From positions 22,069,501-22,133,500 of the forward strand of contig NW_026622841.1 in NCBI RefSeq assembly GCF_023065955.2: a stretch of 64,000 nt of DNA, given 5' to 3'. This DNA is from Ursus arctos (Eukaryota; Chordata; Mammalia; Carnivora; Ursidae). The notes under the pieces were generated by a model. That model ran no database searches. It saw nothing but the letters and a program-made list of their open reading frames with translations, and was not told the DNA's origin. Each line of letters starts with the position of its first letter. Positions within the stretch are counted from its first letter, which is position 1. The position numbers and the translations under genes are program-made. Positions 1 to 11,442 of the stretch are shown in pieces.

Positions 1-735
1 TATTAACAAAAATATTAACGAGAATATAGAATCTCTAAGGGTGGAAATGAGAGCGAATCTGGCAGAAATTAAAAATGCTATGAATCAAATGCAGTCAAAC
101 TAGATGCTCTGATGGCCAGGGTAAATGGGGCAGAAGGAAGAATTAGTGAATTAGAAGATGGGATGGTAGAAGAGAAAGTAAAAAAGGAAACTTGGCTCAA
201 AAAAATCCAATTTCACGAATGTAGATTACAGGAGATTACCGGCTCAATGAAATGTTCCAATGTCAGAATCATCGGCATCCCCGAGGGCGTGGAGAAAGAG
301 AGAAGTCTAGAGATATTTGAACAAATTGTAGCTGAGAACTTCCCTAATCTGGAAAAGGAAACAAGCATTCGTGTCCAAGAGGCAGAGAGGACCCCACCCA
401 AGATCAATGAGAACAGACTTACACCACGTCACATCATAGTGCAATTCACAAATATTAGATCCAAGGATACAGTCTTGAAAGCGGCCAGGGGGGAAGAAAA
501 TCCTTATGTACAGAGGGAAGAATATCAGAATAATGTCAGACCTGTCTACAGAGACCTGGCAGGCCAGGAAGGGTTGGCAAGATATTTTCAAAGCTCTAAC
601 TGAGAAGAACATGCAGCCAAGGATCCTTTATCCACAAGGCTGTCATTCAGAATTGATGGAGAGATAAAGACCTTCCAAGACCAGCAGAAACTGAAAGAAT
701 ATGTGACCACCAAGCCATCCCTACAAGAGATATTA
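1..735 (+). pseudogene. L1 ORF1p remnant (RNA-binding chaperone), N-terminus missing
   Basis: ORF1p is the trimeric RNA-binding protein of the L1 ribonucleoprotein. Bases 1-190 encode the end of the coiled coil (ESLRVEMRANLAEIKNAM, then EGRISELEDG). The RRM and C-terminal region follow, with typical phrases such as MKCSNVRIIGIPEG (from 248), TPRHIIVQF (from 421) and VLKAARG (from 474). The frame is broken by a one-base indel near 100, which puts TAG at 100-102, and again near 560 and 640. After those breaks the usual QPRILYP and TTKPSLQEIL pieces appear in other frames. The longest intact piece, 112-603, starts at an internal Met and is not a natural protein. No function is expected. Confidence 0.93.
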
Positions 736-834
736 AGGGGGGGTTCTATAAAAGTAAAAAGGCCCCAAGAGTGATACAGAACAGAAATTTACAATCTATA
801 AAAACAAAGACTTCACAGGCAACATAACATCATT

Positions 835-3800
835 AACCTCTCAATAATCACTCTCAATGTGAATGGCCTAAATGCTCCCATAAAATGATACAGGGTTGCA
901 GATTGGATAAAAAGACACGACCCATCCATTTGCTGTCTACAAGAGACTCATTCTGAACCTAAAGATACATCCAGACTGAAAGTGAAGGGATGGAAAACCA
1001 TTTATCATGCCAATGGACCTTAAAAGAAAGCTGGGGTAGCAATTCTCATATCAGACAGATTAGATTTTAAACTAAATACTGTAGTTAGAGAAGGATACTA
1101 TATTATTCTTAAAGGATGTATCCAACAAGAGGATCTAACAATTTTAAATATTTATGCCCCCAACAGGGGATCAGCTGGATACACAAGCCAACTCTTAACC
1201 AGAATAAAGACACATATAGATGATAACACGTTAATAGTAGGGGACCTTAATACTCTACTCTCAGCAATAGATCACCTAAGCAGAAAATCAACAAAGAAGC
1301 AAGAGCTTTGATTGACATACTGGACCAGATGGACCTCATAGATATATACTGAATACTACACCCCAGAACAACAGAATACTCATTCTTTTTGAATGCACAT
1401 GGAACTTTCTCCAGAATAGACCATATACTGGGTCACAAAACAGGTCTCAACCGATCCAAAAGACTGAGATTATTCCCTGCATATTCTCAGACCGCAATGC
1501 TTTGAAACTGGAACTCAATCACAAGGAAAAATTTGGAAGAAACTCAAACACTTGGAAACTAAGAACCATCCTGCTCAACAATGATTGGGTAAACCAGGGA
1601 ATTAAAAATGAGATTAAGCAATGTTTGGAGACAAGTAGAATGAAAAAACATCAGTCCAAAACCTGTGGAACACTGCAAAGTCAGTCCTAAGGGGAAAATA
1701 CATAGCCATCCAAGCCTCACTCGAAAGAATAGAAAAACCTAAACTGCAGTTTTTATATTCTCACCTCAAGAAGCTGGAGCTGGAACAGAAGAACAGGCCT
1801 AACCCAAGCACGAGAAGGCAGTTGATCAAGATTAGAGCAGAGATCAATGAATTAGAAACTAGGAGCACAGTAGAGCAGATCAACAAAACTAGAAGCCAGT
1901 TCTCTGAAAGAATAAATAAGATCGATAAGCCACTGGCAAGACTTAGTCAAAAGAATAGAGAAAGGACCCAAATTAATAAAAGTATGAATGAAAGGGGAGA
2001 GACCAAGACAAACACCAATGAAATAGGAAGGATCATTAGAAACTTTTATCACAACTTTATGCCAATAAATTAAACAACCTGGAAGAAATGGATGCCTTCC
2101 TGGAAACCTATAAACTACCAAGACTGAAACAGGAAGAACTTGATTATTTAAACAGACCAATTAATTATGAAGAGATTGAAGCAGTGATCAAAAGCTCCCC
2201 AAAAACAAGAGTCCAGGGCCTGACAGATTCCCCGGGGAATTCTACCAAACATTCAAAGAAGAAATAATACCTATTCTCCTGAAGCTGTTTCAAAAAATAG
2301 AAACAGAAGGAAAACTACCAAACTCATACTATGAGGCCAGTATTACCTTGATCCCCAAACCAGGCAAAAACCCCATCAAAAAGGAGAATTACAGACTGAT
2401 ATCCCTGATGAATATGGATGCCAAAATTCTCAACAAGATCCTAGCTAATAGGATCCAACACTACTTTAAAAGGATTATCCATCACGACCAAGTGGGATTC
2501 ATCCCTTGGATGCAAGGGTGGTTCAACATTCGCAAATCGATCAGTTTGATAGATCACATCAACAAGAAAAGAGTCAAGAACCATATGATCCTCTCAATTG
2601 ATGCAGAAAAAGCATTTGACAAATACATCATCCTTTCCTGATTAAAACCCTTCAGAGTGTAGGGATAGAGGGTACATTCCTCAATCTCATAAAAACCATC
2701 TATGAAAAGCCTACAGCGAATAGCATTCTCAATGGGGAAAAGCTGGAAGCCTTTCCCTTAAGATCAGGAACACGACAAGGATGCCCACTCTCACCATTAT
2801 TATTCAACATAGTACTAGAAGTCGTTACAACAGCAATCAGACGACAAATAGGGATAAAAGGTATTCAAATTGGCAAATAAGAAGTCAAACTGTCTCTCTT
2901 CTCAGATGACATGATACTTTACATGGAAAACCCAAAGACTCTACCCCCAAACTACTAGAAGTTATAGAGCAATTCAGTAATGTGGCAGGATACAAAAATC
3001 GATGCTCTGAAATCAGTTGCATTTCTATACACAAACAATGAGACTGAAGAAAGAGAAATTAGGGGACTGATTCCATTTACAACAGCACCAAAAATCATAC
3101 GTTATCTCGGAATTAACTTAACCAGAGAGGTAAAGGATCTATATTCTAGAAACTACAAATCACTCTTGAAAGACATTGAAAACACAAAAAGATGGAAAAA
3201 TATTCTATGCTCATGGATCTGAAGAATAAACATAGCTAAAATGTCTATGCTACCCAGAGCAATCAATGCTTTCAATGTCATCCCAATCAAAATAACAATG
3301 ACATTTTTCAAAGAACTGGAACAAACAGCCCTTAAATTTGTGTGGAACCAGAAAACGCCCCAAATCACCAAGGAATTGTTGAAAAGGAAAAACAAAGCTG
3401 GGGGCATCACAATGCCGGATTTCAAGCTACACTACAAAGCTGTGATCACAAAGACAGCATGGTACTGGCACAAAAACAGACACATAGACCAATGGAACAG
3501 AATAGAGAACCCAGAAATGGACCCTCGGCTCTTTGGGCAACTAATCTTTGATAAAGCAGGAAAAAACATCCAGTGGAAAAAAGACAGCTCTTCAATAAAT
3601 GCTGCTGGGAAAATTGGACAGCTACATGCAAAAGAATGAAACTTGCCCACTCTCTCACACCATACACAAAGATAAACTCCAAATGGATGAGAGACCTTGA
3701 TGTGGGACACGAATCCATCAAAATCCTAGTGGAGAGCATAGGCAGCAACCTCTATGACATCGGCCACAGCAACCTTTTTCATGACACATCTCCAAGGCAA

Positions 3801-4610
3801 GAGAAACAAAAGATAAAATGAACTTGTGGGACTGCATCAAGATAAAAAGCTTCTGCACAGCCAAGGAAACGGTCAAAAAAACTAAGAGGCAGCCCACAGA
3901 ATGGGAGAAGATATTTGCAAATGACACTACAGATAAAAGACTGGTATCCAAGATCTACAAAGAACTTCCCAAACTCAATATACGAGAAAAAAATAATCAA
4001 AAAATGGGCAGAAGATATGAACAGACACTTTTCCAATGAAGACATGGATAATAGACACATGAAAAAATGTTCAAAATCATTAGCCATCAGGGAAATTCAA
4101 ATCAAAACCACACTGAGATACCACCTTATGCCAGTTAGAATGGCAAAAATTCACAAGGCAAGAAACAAATGTTGGAGAGGATGTGGAGAAAGGAGATCTC
4201 TCTTACACTGTTGGTGGGCATGTAAATTGGTACAGTCACTTAGGAAAACAGTGTGGAGGTCCCTGAAAAAGTTAAAAATTGAGCTACCCTATGATCCAGC
4301 CATTGCACTACTGGGTATTTACCCCAAAGATACAGACGTAGTGAAGAGAAGGGCCATATGCACCCCAATGTTCATAGCAGCATTGTCCACAATAGCTAAA
4401 TTGTGGAAGGAGCCGAGATGCCCTTCAACAGATGACTGGATTAAGAAGATGCGGTCCATATATACAATGGAATATTACTCAGCTATCAGAAAGAACGATT
4501 ACCCAACATTTGCAGCAACATGGATGGGACTGGAGGAGATTATGCTAAGTGAAATAAGTCAAGCAGAGAAAGATAATTATCATATGGTTTCACTCATTTA
4601 TGGAACATAA
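835..4610 (+). pseudogene. L1 ORF2p remnant (endonuclease-reverse transcriptase)
   Basis: ORF2p nicks target DNA and copies L1 RNA there. The endonuclease domain spans about 835-1500, with LNVNGLNAPIK (from 850), QETH (940-951) and SRIDHILGHK (from 1409), the last carrying catalytic Asp and His. The reverse transcriptase spans about 2200-3100, with [26 protein letters not shown] and the polymerase motif at 2899-2910. That motif reads FSDD where FADD is usual, so both catalytic Asp remain. The C-terminal cysteine motif C-x3-C-x7-H-x4-C lies at about 4170-4224, in the open stretch 3915-4610. Stops begin at 886-888 and recur, with many frameshifts, so no full protein can be made. The end at 4610 is the TAA after the conserved HMVSLIYGT ending. 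Confidence 0.95.
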
Positions 4611-4912
4611 GAAATAGCAGGAAGATTGGTAGGAGAAGGAAGGAAAAGAATGAAGGGGGTAAACAGAAGGGGGAATGAACAACGAGAGACTGTGGACTCT
4701 GGGAAACAAACTGAGGGCTTCAGAGGGAAGGGGGGTGGGGGACTGGGATAGGCTGGTGATGGGTATTGAGGAGGACACATATTGCATGGAGCACTGGGTG
4801 TTATACACAAATAATGAATCATGGAACATTACATCAAAAACTAAGAATGTACTGTATGTTGACTAACATAATAAAAAATTTTTTAAAAAGAGAGAAAAGA
4901 AAAAAAAGAAAT
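4611..4912 (+). other. L1 3' UTR and A-rich tail
   Basis: Directly after the ORF2 stop comes a purine-rich stretch (gaaggggggtggggg at 4726-4740), then the conserved gagcactgggtg block and an aataaaa signal at about 4870. A degenerate A-rich tail runs to about 4912. The G-rich tract near 4726-4743 is the polypurine region typical of L1 3' UTRs. Confidence 0.9.
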
Positions 4913-5019
4913 TTACAAATTAGTAGGAGAAAGCAAACTCACAAATAATCAACTACTTGACAAGATACGCTAAATTCTGTTAGAGATACCTACATAAAGG
5001 GCTATGAGAGAAAAATCCT

Positions 5020-5100
5020 TTGATCAGGGATGAGAAAAACTTCACGAAGTAGCATCTACACTGAGTTTTGAAGGATATTTAGAATTTCAAGGAGCAAAAA
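5020..5100 (-). repeat. L2 (CR1-clade LINE) fragment
   Basis: On the minus strand this resembles the L2 3' region coding for the stretch before the 3' UTR (antisense gagttttgaaggat, paired with cttcacgaagtagcatc). It is short and diverged, so the call is tentative. Bases 4913-5019 are A-rich with nothing recognised. Confidence 0.45.
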
Positions 5101-5604
5101 AAAAAATGTTGAGAAGCAAAAGAAGGGTTGGTAATAAGTAGGACATTTATTCAGCACTTACCTTAATAACATACTGTACAGGATTTTCTTTAAATCTTAC
5201 AAGAACTTTGTAAAACAAATATATCAGCTCTACACCAATCAGGATCTAGTCAGGAAAACAAACTGCTTCCAATATTTATAAGTAAGGCTATGTGAAGCAG
5301 GAAACTGAGGCGGCACGAATATTGGCTAAAGCAGGGGGACAAGAGGGACAAAGGGGTAAAGAGGAGATGGAGATGCTTGGGGCACTCAGAATCACAAAGA
5401 GACCAGCTACTTTAGAAACAGTACATGAGGGATAGGTAAAGTAGCCTCCCTGCTTCTCTCCTCTCCACCCTCTCTATCTTCTGCCAGTGCCTCCTGGAGC
5501 AGAAGCCAGCTGAGCAGACCTCCTATGGGGTGAACCCTCCCAATATACAGCAGAGCAGGGGAAGGTCAGAAATAAAACTGTGGACAAAGGGACACAGGCC
5601 AGGG
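5101..5604. other. Unassigned sequence
   Basis: A poly-A run is at 5095-5106. The remainder, including a CT-rich patch at 5450-5480, shows no gene or named repeat. The style of 5230-5600 (tagtcaggaaaacaaac, then accctcccaata) hints at an old dispersed repeat I could not name. Confidence 0.4.
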
Positions 5605-5740
5605 CTGACACAAACTCACTCTGCTGATGAGAAATTCAAGCACAGATAAAAGGAGGTGACCTGACCCATGTCACTCGGTATATGGCAGAGCTGATATGTG
5701 GACCCAGTGCTGACTCCAAGTCTAATCTTTTCTGAATGTC
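5605..5740 (-). repeat. MIR SINE fragment
   Basis: The antisense MIR core is visible: a degraded gatgagaaattcaagcac, then gacccatgtcactcggtatatggcagagctg, matching the MIR theme of tracking 'aaggtcacacagctagtaagtggcagagc' on the reverse strand. The order of conserved blocks supports it. Divergence is high, as expected for this old tRNA-derived SINE. Confidence 0.65.
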
Positions 5741-6989
5741 ACAGTTGCCAATTTCATGAATGCCCAGAGTATCTGTCTGTGGCAGAGACAGAGTTGCTTT
5801 GGTGAACGAATCAGAGCCTATTCCGAGGAATCAGAATTCACTTGAATTGCTGGGAAGCTTCATGGAGGAACGGAAGCTATGACTTGATGGAAAAGAAAAT
5901 AATAGCCTTGAAACCTACTAGTACATGTGAGGGAAAAAGAAAAGAAACTCATTCCTCTCTTTTGCTCTCTACATCTTCCCATATACTGATCTGCTTTCAC
6001 TCACTGACAAGAAAATGGGGAATCTAGGTTAAAATGTTCAAAAAAAGGTAGTCAAGGCCCTTGGCAGGAGTCAGTAGGAAGAGTCAGCAGGAAAAATGTA
6101 GCAGTCATCATCCAGATATAATTAAGACTAGGCTACTTGATGCTGTTATACAGGTTGGCTAAATCTCCAAGACCTTCTTCCTCTCCTGGGAAAAGGACAA
6201 CAGTATTTAATACTCTCACAATACTTTGCTTGCTAACACTTATAGACAACCTGAACTTGGTGTGTAGATCTTCCAAATATCATCCACACAAGGGCAGGAG
6301 GAAGAGAGAGTGAGCCTAATTAGCATGAAGACCACCAGGCACCAAGAGGTTAAATAACTTGCCCTGGGATCCGACAGAGCCAAAGCAAGAAGAGGTAAAG
6401 GGAAGACTCCCCATTTCTCCAGCTCCAGGCTCTATCCTGCCACTTCGGAAATCTCATAGGGGACAACAGCACTCCTATGGAGAAGCAGGACTCCAGCAGC
6501 CCCTCAGAACAGGCTAGAGATCAATGCTTATTAGCACTTCTCCTCAAGCACCTGCCCAACACGAAGCAGGCAGGCTGGAGAAATTCCCTGTTCCTTATTA
6601 ACTCTTTCCTTTGGGTTTCATTCCGCTTTCTCCAAAAATCATAGCACTTAGAGTAAGAAAAACACTTTAAGTATCAAACTTCTTACAGATGTGAAAAATG
6701 ATACACCAGCAAGGTAACTGCAAGAAATCACATGACTAATTCGTGGGTTACGGTTTATGCCAGCAAAAGTTTAACAAGTAGCTCTAGGTAGGATGAGGGG
6801 CAGAGATCCTGAATAGTAGTGTTTGCTGATTTCCCACAATGTGGCAAACTCCCACAATGAGGATTTCAACCAAGCATTGCTCAACCTGGTTGCAAAATTC
6901 CTGAACATTTAATAATTGGCTTTCATGAGCCAGTAGGAGCTAGCTCCAACACACCACGAACTACTATACCCCAAAACCCCAGATCCTAT
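5741..6989. other. Mostly unique sequence, possible weak MIR and an unnamed repeat
   Basis: No gene is visible. Bases 6315-6400 contain accaagaggttaaataacttgcc, a possible MIR antisense core. Bases 6880-6955 contain ggctttcatgagcc and agctagctcca, which are shared in diverged form with 20760-20820, so both may be copies of one old repeat. Confidence 0.4.
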
Positions 6990-7440
6990 TTGCTGTATGT
7001 CCAAACTCAGCTTCTCTCAAGATCCAGCCTAAATGCCAAGCACAGTGCCTGCATATGGTTGCCACCCACCAAGTATCTTTTCAAGAAATCAAATGTATAG
7101 AATGCCAGCTATACAACGGAGCCCTTCCCAATCTGTACTGTTCTCCCTGACAGCTAGAATTAAGTTTTGCCTTTTATGACCTTAAGTAGCATTTCTTTTT
7201 ATGTCTCTTTTATGGAATTTTTGTGGGTTGTGTTTTTTTGTTTTTGTTTTTTTACCTTTTTCAATCCACACTATCCAACATTTATTCAACACTTACATAC
7301 CTGGTACATATTTCATCTCTTGAGTTAGATGCTAAACTCCTTGAGGGTAGGAATAATGTTTTGTTCATCTTTGTATCCCTGAAGGATTCTTGCCTGCACC
7401 TTGCACAAAATCAGCATTCAACAAAAATTGAATGAATGAA
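6990..7440 (+). repeat. L2 3' end
   Basis: The last part carries the L2 3' signature in order: an internal turn (gatgctaaactccttgaggg, 7329-7348), gttcatctttgtatccctg (7363-7381), and a tgaatgaatgaa terminus (7430-7440). The upstream 6990-7200 fits the preceding L2 coding and UTR part, with the ccttccc block. A T-rich tract sits at 7230-7262. Confidence 0.78.
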
Positions 7441-8020
7441 TTCTGATGAATAAAGATTTGCCCTGGGCTGCTTATGGATTGAAAATAGCTCAATGCTGCT
7501 CTGTGTAAAACAGGAAACTTTGAAATGTTAATGACTTAAGCTATGATGTGCCTACAAGAAAAATGAACACAAGTTGCCTGTCTTGATGAAATTGTACTTC
7601 TTTACCACAGCAAGGTAGCAGAAAGAGCTTTTCTCTAATCAGGAAAAAGCAACCCAGGGGGTTACTATATAATGAGAGGGAACCACGTGGCTGCCCCACT
7701 CCTTGCTCTGTTGTCTCTTATCAGTGTTTCTATCTTTATCTTTTATGTGTGCCCTTCCCTTGACTACTACCCATTTCTGAGTCTGCTAACAGGATAGCAA
7801 AACTGGGCAAGTGTTTAAAGCAGGTGCTGGCCACAATGCTTCTTGCTGGGGAATGTAGACCAGGGTCTAGTTAGATCACATTGCAGAAAATTCAAAGTTT
7901 TTCAAACTAATAGTAAGTATAAGAATGCTTTTGTACCAACGTTTTCAGAATTACTGTGTTCAGTGTTAAGTATTTTTATTAGTATTTTGGACATTATTCT
8001 TTAGACAAAGAGATGTAAAG
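7441..8020. other. Unique sequence, nothing recognised
   Basis: There is no gene, RNA or named repeat. Base composition is ordinary and AT-rich. Confidence 0.5.
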
Positions 8021-8034
8021 AAATGTTGAAGTTT

Positions 8035-8215
8035 ATGGACACCTGGGTAGCTCAGTTGGTTAAGCATCCAACTCTTGATTTCAGCTCAGGTCATGATCTC
8101 AGGGTTGTGGGACTGGTCTCTGTGCTCAAAAAGGAGTCTGCTTGAGATTCTCTCTCCCTTTCCTCCTCCCCCTACTCACACTCTCCATCTCTAAAATAAA
8201 CAAAATCTTTTTTAA
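8035..8215 (+). mobile_element. SINEC element (tRNA-Lys-derived)
   Basis: The tRNA-related head (cacctgggtagctcagttgg, A box) is followed by the body and an AATAAA-containing A-rich tail (ctaaaataaacaaaatc). It is flanked by perfect 14-bp TSDs, aaatgttgaagttt, at 8021-8034 and 8216-8229. SINEs of this kind are transcribed by Pol III and mobilised by L1 enzymes. Confidence 0.95.
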
Positions 8216-8229
8216 AAATGTTGAAGTTT

Positions 8230-9344
8230 TGTTACAAAAAAGGTTTCAAACTACTCAGTGGCTAAAAGTCAAATGTTGTTTGTAGATAGCCAAACAAATG
8301 CAGTATGATTTGACATCAGAAGAGTTCTGCTGGTATACTTTGTAACATTAAACTATTTTAATGTTTGCAGAACTTATTGGTTAAAATTTTATTCTTATTT
8401 TAATTTAAACTAGATACATTTTTTTCTTTAGCAAATCTCTTCTTTGGAAATGATAGCACATACAGTATTTTTAATATTTTCTGTCTTCATATCATAAAAT
8501 ACAATATAAACCCTCCATGTAATCTCTGCAGTTAGTCTTTTTTCAAACTCTGTGGAAGAAGTACTTCATGGTGGTATAAATATTCTGCCATAGAATTCCT
8601 TCTGTCTACATACTTTCTCAATTAAGAATATGATATCAAACTATACTTGCTGTGTCTTTAACAGCAGGTATCCCATTTTTATCCACCACCCTGTATTTCA
8701 TGGAGCCCTATCAACCCTGAATGCAAGTCTGATATGGAACCAAAAGGTGTCTGCACTTCTGAAACCTTTGGTAGGACTGATGGTAGTGCTGGCATAAAAG
8801 GCTGAACAAGCAAAACAAAACTCAGGGACACAGAAGACACTTTTTTTTTTTAACTTGTCCAGATGTCTCTCTCAAACCCACAGCTTTGGTGAGAGAGTTT
8901 GTGAAGAGCAACAATGCCAAATAATGTATGCATGTTCCTTGCATTCGAGGGGCATCCACATTTGTGAAAAGACGGAGCTTTATTTCTGGGTAACTAAATT
9001 GATTGAATGTGTTAAATGAAATGACGCTTATGTCACCCTCTTGTCAATGCTGTCAATGTTGCATAGATTATTGTCTTGTTTTTGATACATAAATGGGGTT
9101 TGTGAATTGATGCTGCTGGAGGATTATGATGGAAAATACTGGCTGAGTGAATCCTGGCTTTGACGCAGAGTTCACCAGTGAGTTTAGCATGTGCCTCAAA
9201 GGAAGAAAGAGTTCTAATGAGTGTAACACCCACAAGAATGCTGTTTATGGCAGTTCTGAGTTTTGGAATTAGATGCTTTTTATATGGTTGTTAATGTTGA
9301 AAATTCCAAAATAAAAACATTTTTTTTTTAAAAGAAGGAAACCA
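8230..9344. other. Unique AT-rich sequence
   Basis: No coding or repeat signature was recognised. Small T-rich runs occur at 8840-8852, and an A and T run lies at 9315-9332. Confidence 0.5.
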
Positions 9345-9450
9345 ACTAGTCTCACTTTCATTAGAAGCTGAGATTCAGAGAGATTAGGTAATTTGTTCAA
9401 ACATCCAACAACTGGTAGGTAACAGAGATAGGACTCTCAAGTCACTCACT
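9345..9450 (-). repeat. MIR SINE fragment
   Basis: The antisense MIR core is readable: gagattcagagagattagg, then aatttgttcaaac, then aactggtaggtaacagagat, in the canonical order. Ends are approximate. Confidence 0.7.
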
Positions 9451-10464
9451 GACTTAAAATTAACAATTCCCTGAACACTTTCCTCCCCATACTACATATA
9501 CAGGGCTTGCATTATACATTTTTCTGCTCCATTTGTAGTCTCCCCAGCTTTTCTTATAGCTACCCCTTCGTGGTGCCTACTGTTGGGTCTATCAATTAAG
9601 TAGTCTTGTTTGAAAGGCCCCAGCTGAGTCAAATGGCACAGACACACCTTACTACCTTGGATACAGCAACTGGACCTCAAATGGGCATATGATTCAATGA
9701 GACCAATCACTTCTTTTTAAGGGGCTAGTATTAAGGACGGCAGAGAGAAAGGTACCTTTTCTCATGAGAGTATGACCTGTAAATTCCACACACTTGAAAC
9801 TTCCAGATGCCATTTTTCAACTCTGGAGAGATCTTGCTGAGAATGGAGCCAATACAAAGAGAAATAAAAGTATCAAGAAGGGAACAATATCAAAAGAGCC
9901 TCTGGATCCCCCTACTCCTGAAGTTAAGTGAAGTCCTAAACTGTTGGATTATTAAAGCTAAAAATGTTTCCTGTATTATTCAAGCTAATTTGCCATTTTC
10001 TGCCAAGTTGTGATTTTTACTTCACCTCTGCATTGGACACCTCTTGTGCTCGGTCTCACATCATCTGTACTAAGCCCTCCACATTGCTTCAGGTCATCCC
10101 GCAGGTATGTGCAGGTAGAAACTCAGTATCTGGAAAGCACTGCTTCCCCTACACCATGAATCTCTCATTCTCTGAGAGGGAGGTTCTGGGAACTACTACT
10201 ACGTGCAAACTTGAAAATACAAGGGCCTTCCAGTCCTTCGGGGGCTGGGAGCTACTACGTCACTGCTCCTTCTCTCCATCCTCAGGCAGTCAATTCAAGG
10301 TCCACAGTCATTCGTCCAGTGGGGGTGAGGCAGACAGTTCACTGGATACTGGCTACCCTCCTTCCTTGGCATTCCTTCCCAAAATAAACTGCCTGAGTGG
10401 CTAGTTTGTGTTTCAGGATCCCCTTTTAAAAGGAACCACCTAGACCACTATAACTTCTCAGTGG
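9451..10464. other. Unassigned sequence with a chance open frame
   Basis: A 146-codon open frame at 9964-10404 has no recognisable domain and an ordinary amino-acid mix. Its surroundings lack splice signals that would make it an exon. The caaaataaactgcctg at 10379 looks like a polyadenylation-type motif, and an old LTR is possible, but I could not identify one. Confidence 0.4.
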
Positions 10465-10528
10465 CATTTAATAGACCCCATCATTCCTTTCTTGGAACTC
10501 TTGCCTCCCTTTACTTCTGAGATGCTGT

Positions 10529-10567
<39 letters not shown>

Positions 10568-10790
10568 GTTTTGGTTTTTTTCTTCTGACCTCTTCTTTAG
10601 CACATCCTTTATGGGCTTCTCCTGTTTGCGTCTTAAATGCCAGTGGTGCCCATGATGCTGTGATCCATCATCTCCTCTTCTGTACTCCAGAGCTCTGCCA
10701 CACCAATAGTTTCACAAACTACTCCTACAACCACTCTTGAACCTCAAACACAGACCTGTGTGATAACCAAATTCTCAGAGGAAAAAGACC
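10465..10790 (+). repeat. Probable L2 ORF2 fragment, split by a T tract
   Basis: The pyrimidine-rich text (gcctccctttacttctgag, and after the T tract ttctgacctcttctttagc) follows the L2 reverse-transcriptase region that encodes the segment before the catalytic motif. The cluster of catcatctcctcttctgtact at 10668 fits too. It is strongly diverged, so confidence is moderate. Confidence 0.5.
10531..10566. repeat. Poly-T tract, 36 bases
   Basis: An uninterrupted run of T followed by ggttttggttttttt. It may be an expanded mononucleotide microsatellite or the remnant of a minus-strand poly-A tail whose element is no longer recognisable. Confidence 0.97.
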
Positions 10791-11057
10791 AGACAATGCC
10801 ATTTATGTTTTGTTTTGGTATTTAGACTAATTTGCTGCCTAGCACTGAGTAGTAACAGCCATATGATGTCCAATTAGATGAGTGCCTTTCACTCTTTGTT
10901 CGCTTAATGGGACCTTATACTTCATAATTGTACACATTTCCCAAGAGATGTTAGAGTCCATTCTCCTCTCTTCTATAAACATAATTTTAATCTATTTTTA
11001 GAAAGTTGTGAATTAAATTTTATACTGCCCTTTAGGAAATTAAAAAAAAGTTTGCCT

Positions 11058-11241
11058 TTTTACAAGACTATTTATTTGATCGAGAGAGAAAGAGAGCACA
11101 GGCAGGAGGAGAGACAGGGGGAAAGGGAGAAGATGACTCCCCACTGAACAGGGAACCTGACACAGGGCTTAATTTCAGGACCCTGAGATCATGACCTGTG
11201 CTGAAGGCAAATGCTTAACCGACTGAGCCACCCAGGCACCC
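11058..11241 (-). mobile_element. SINEC element
   Basis: In reverse orientation the tail side is at 11058-11085 (gactatttatttgatcgag). The body is purine-rich, the B box region lies near 11185 (ccctgagatcatgacc), and the head is at 11215-11241 (aaccgactgagccacccagg). TSDs are not clear. Confidence 0.92.
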
Positions 11242-11252
11242 AGCAAAACTTT

Positions 11253-11429
11253 TTTTTTTTTTTTTAAGATTTATTTATTTGGGGGGGGGAGGGGCAGAGG
11301 AAGAGGATCTCCAGGTATACTCCTCACTGAGTGCAGAGCCACAGGCAGGGATCTCAGGACTCACGAGATCATGACCTAAGCAGAAACCTAGTGTCCGATG
11401 CTTAACCGACTTAGCCACCCAGACTCCCT
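11253..11429 (-). mobile_element. SINEC element inserted next to another SINE
   Basis: This is a second reverse-oriented SINE, with its T-rich tail at 11251-11265 (poly-T, then aagatttatttattt) and head at 11400-11429. The flanking TSDs gcaaaacttt at 11243-11252 and 11433-11442 show that it inserted within a few bases of the head end of the neighbouring SINE. A G9 run at 11281-11289 is internal. Confidence 0.93.
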
Positions 11430-11442
11430 AAGGCAAAACTTT

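Larger units (their letters stand above)
1..4912 (+). mobile_element. LINE-1 (carnivore-type), 5' end outside window
   Basis: This is a long L1 retrotransposon read left to right: the ORF1 part, a short spacer, the whole ORF2 region, a 3' UTR and an A-rich tail. It is recognised by endonuclease, reverse-transcriptase and C-terminal cysteine motifs in the correct order and spacing. The 3' UTR has the carnivore pattern (a gagcactgggtg block, then aataaaaaatttttt). Because the 5' end lies beyond base 1, it is unknown whether the element was full length and no TSD can be tested. Many stops and frameshifts show that it is dead. It is the least diverged L1 here, since several 150-230-codon stretches are still open. 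Confidence 0.95.

Noticed and set aside
3915..4610. 231-codon open frame as a functional protein gene
   Set aside because: It is the C-terminal piece of L1 ORF2 with the cysteine motif. The upstream ORF2 is broken by stops, so no independent gene is supported.
4590..4829. Antisense open frames across the L1 3' UTR
   Set aside because: They are shadows of the L1 purine-rich 3' UTR and have low-complexity composition.
8035..8215. SINE heads as tRNA genes
   Set aside because: The A box and B box are present and derive from a tRNA, but the element has the SINE body, A-rich tail and TSDs, so these are retroposons and not functional tRNA genes. The same holds for the other eleven SINEs.
9964..10404. 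146-codon open frame on the plus strand
   Set aside because: No recognisable domain, no supporting splice or promoter context, and unrelated to any family I know. Length alone is compatible with chance in 64 kb.
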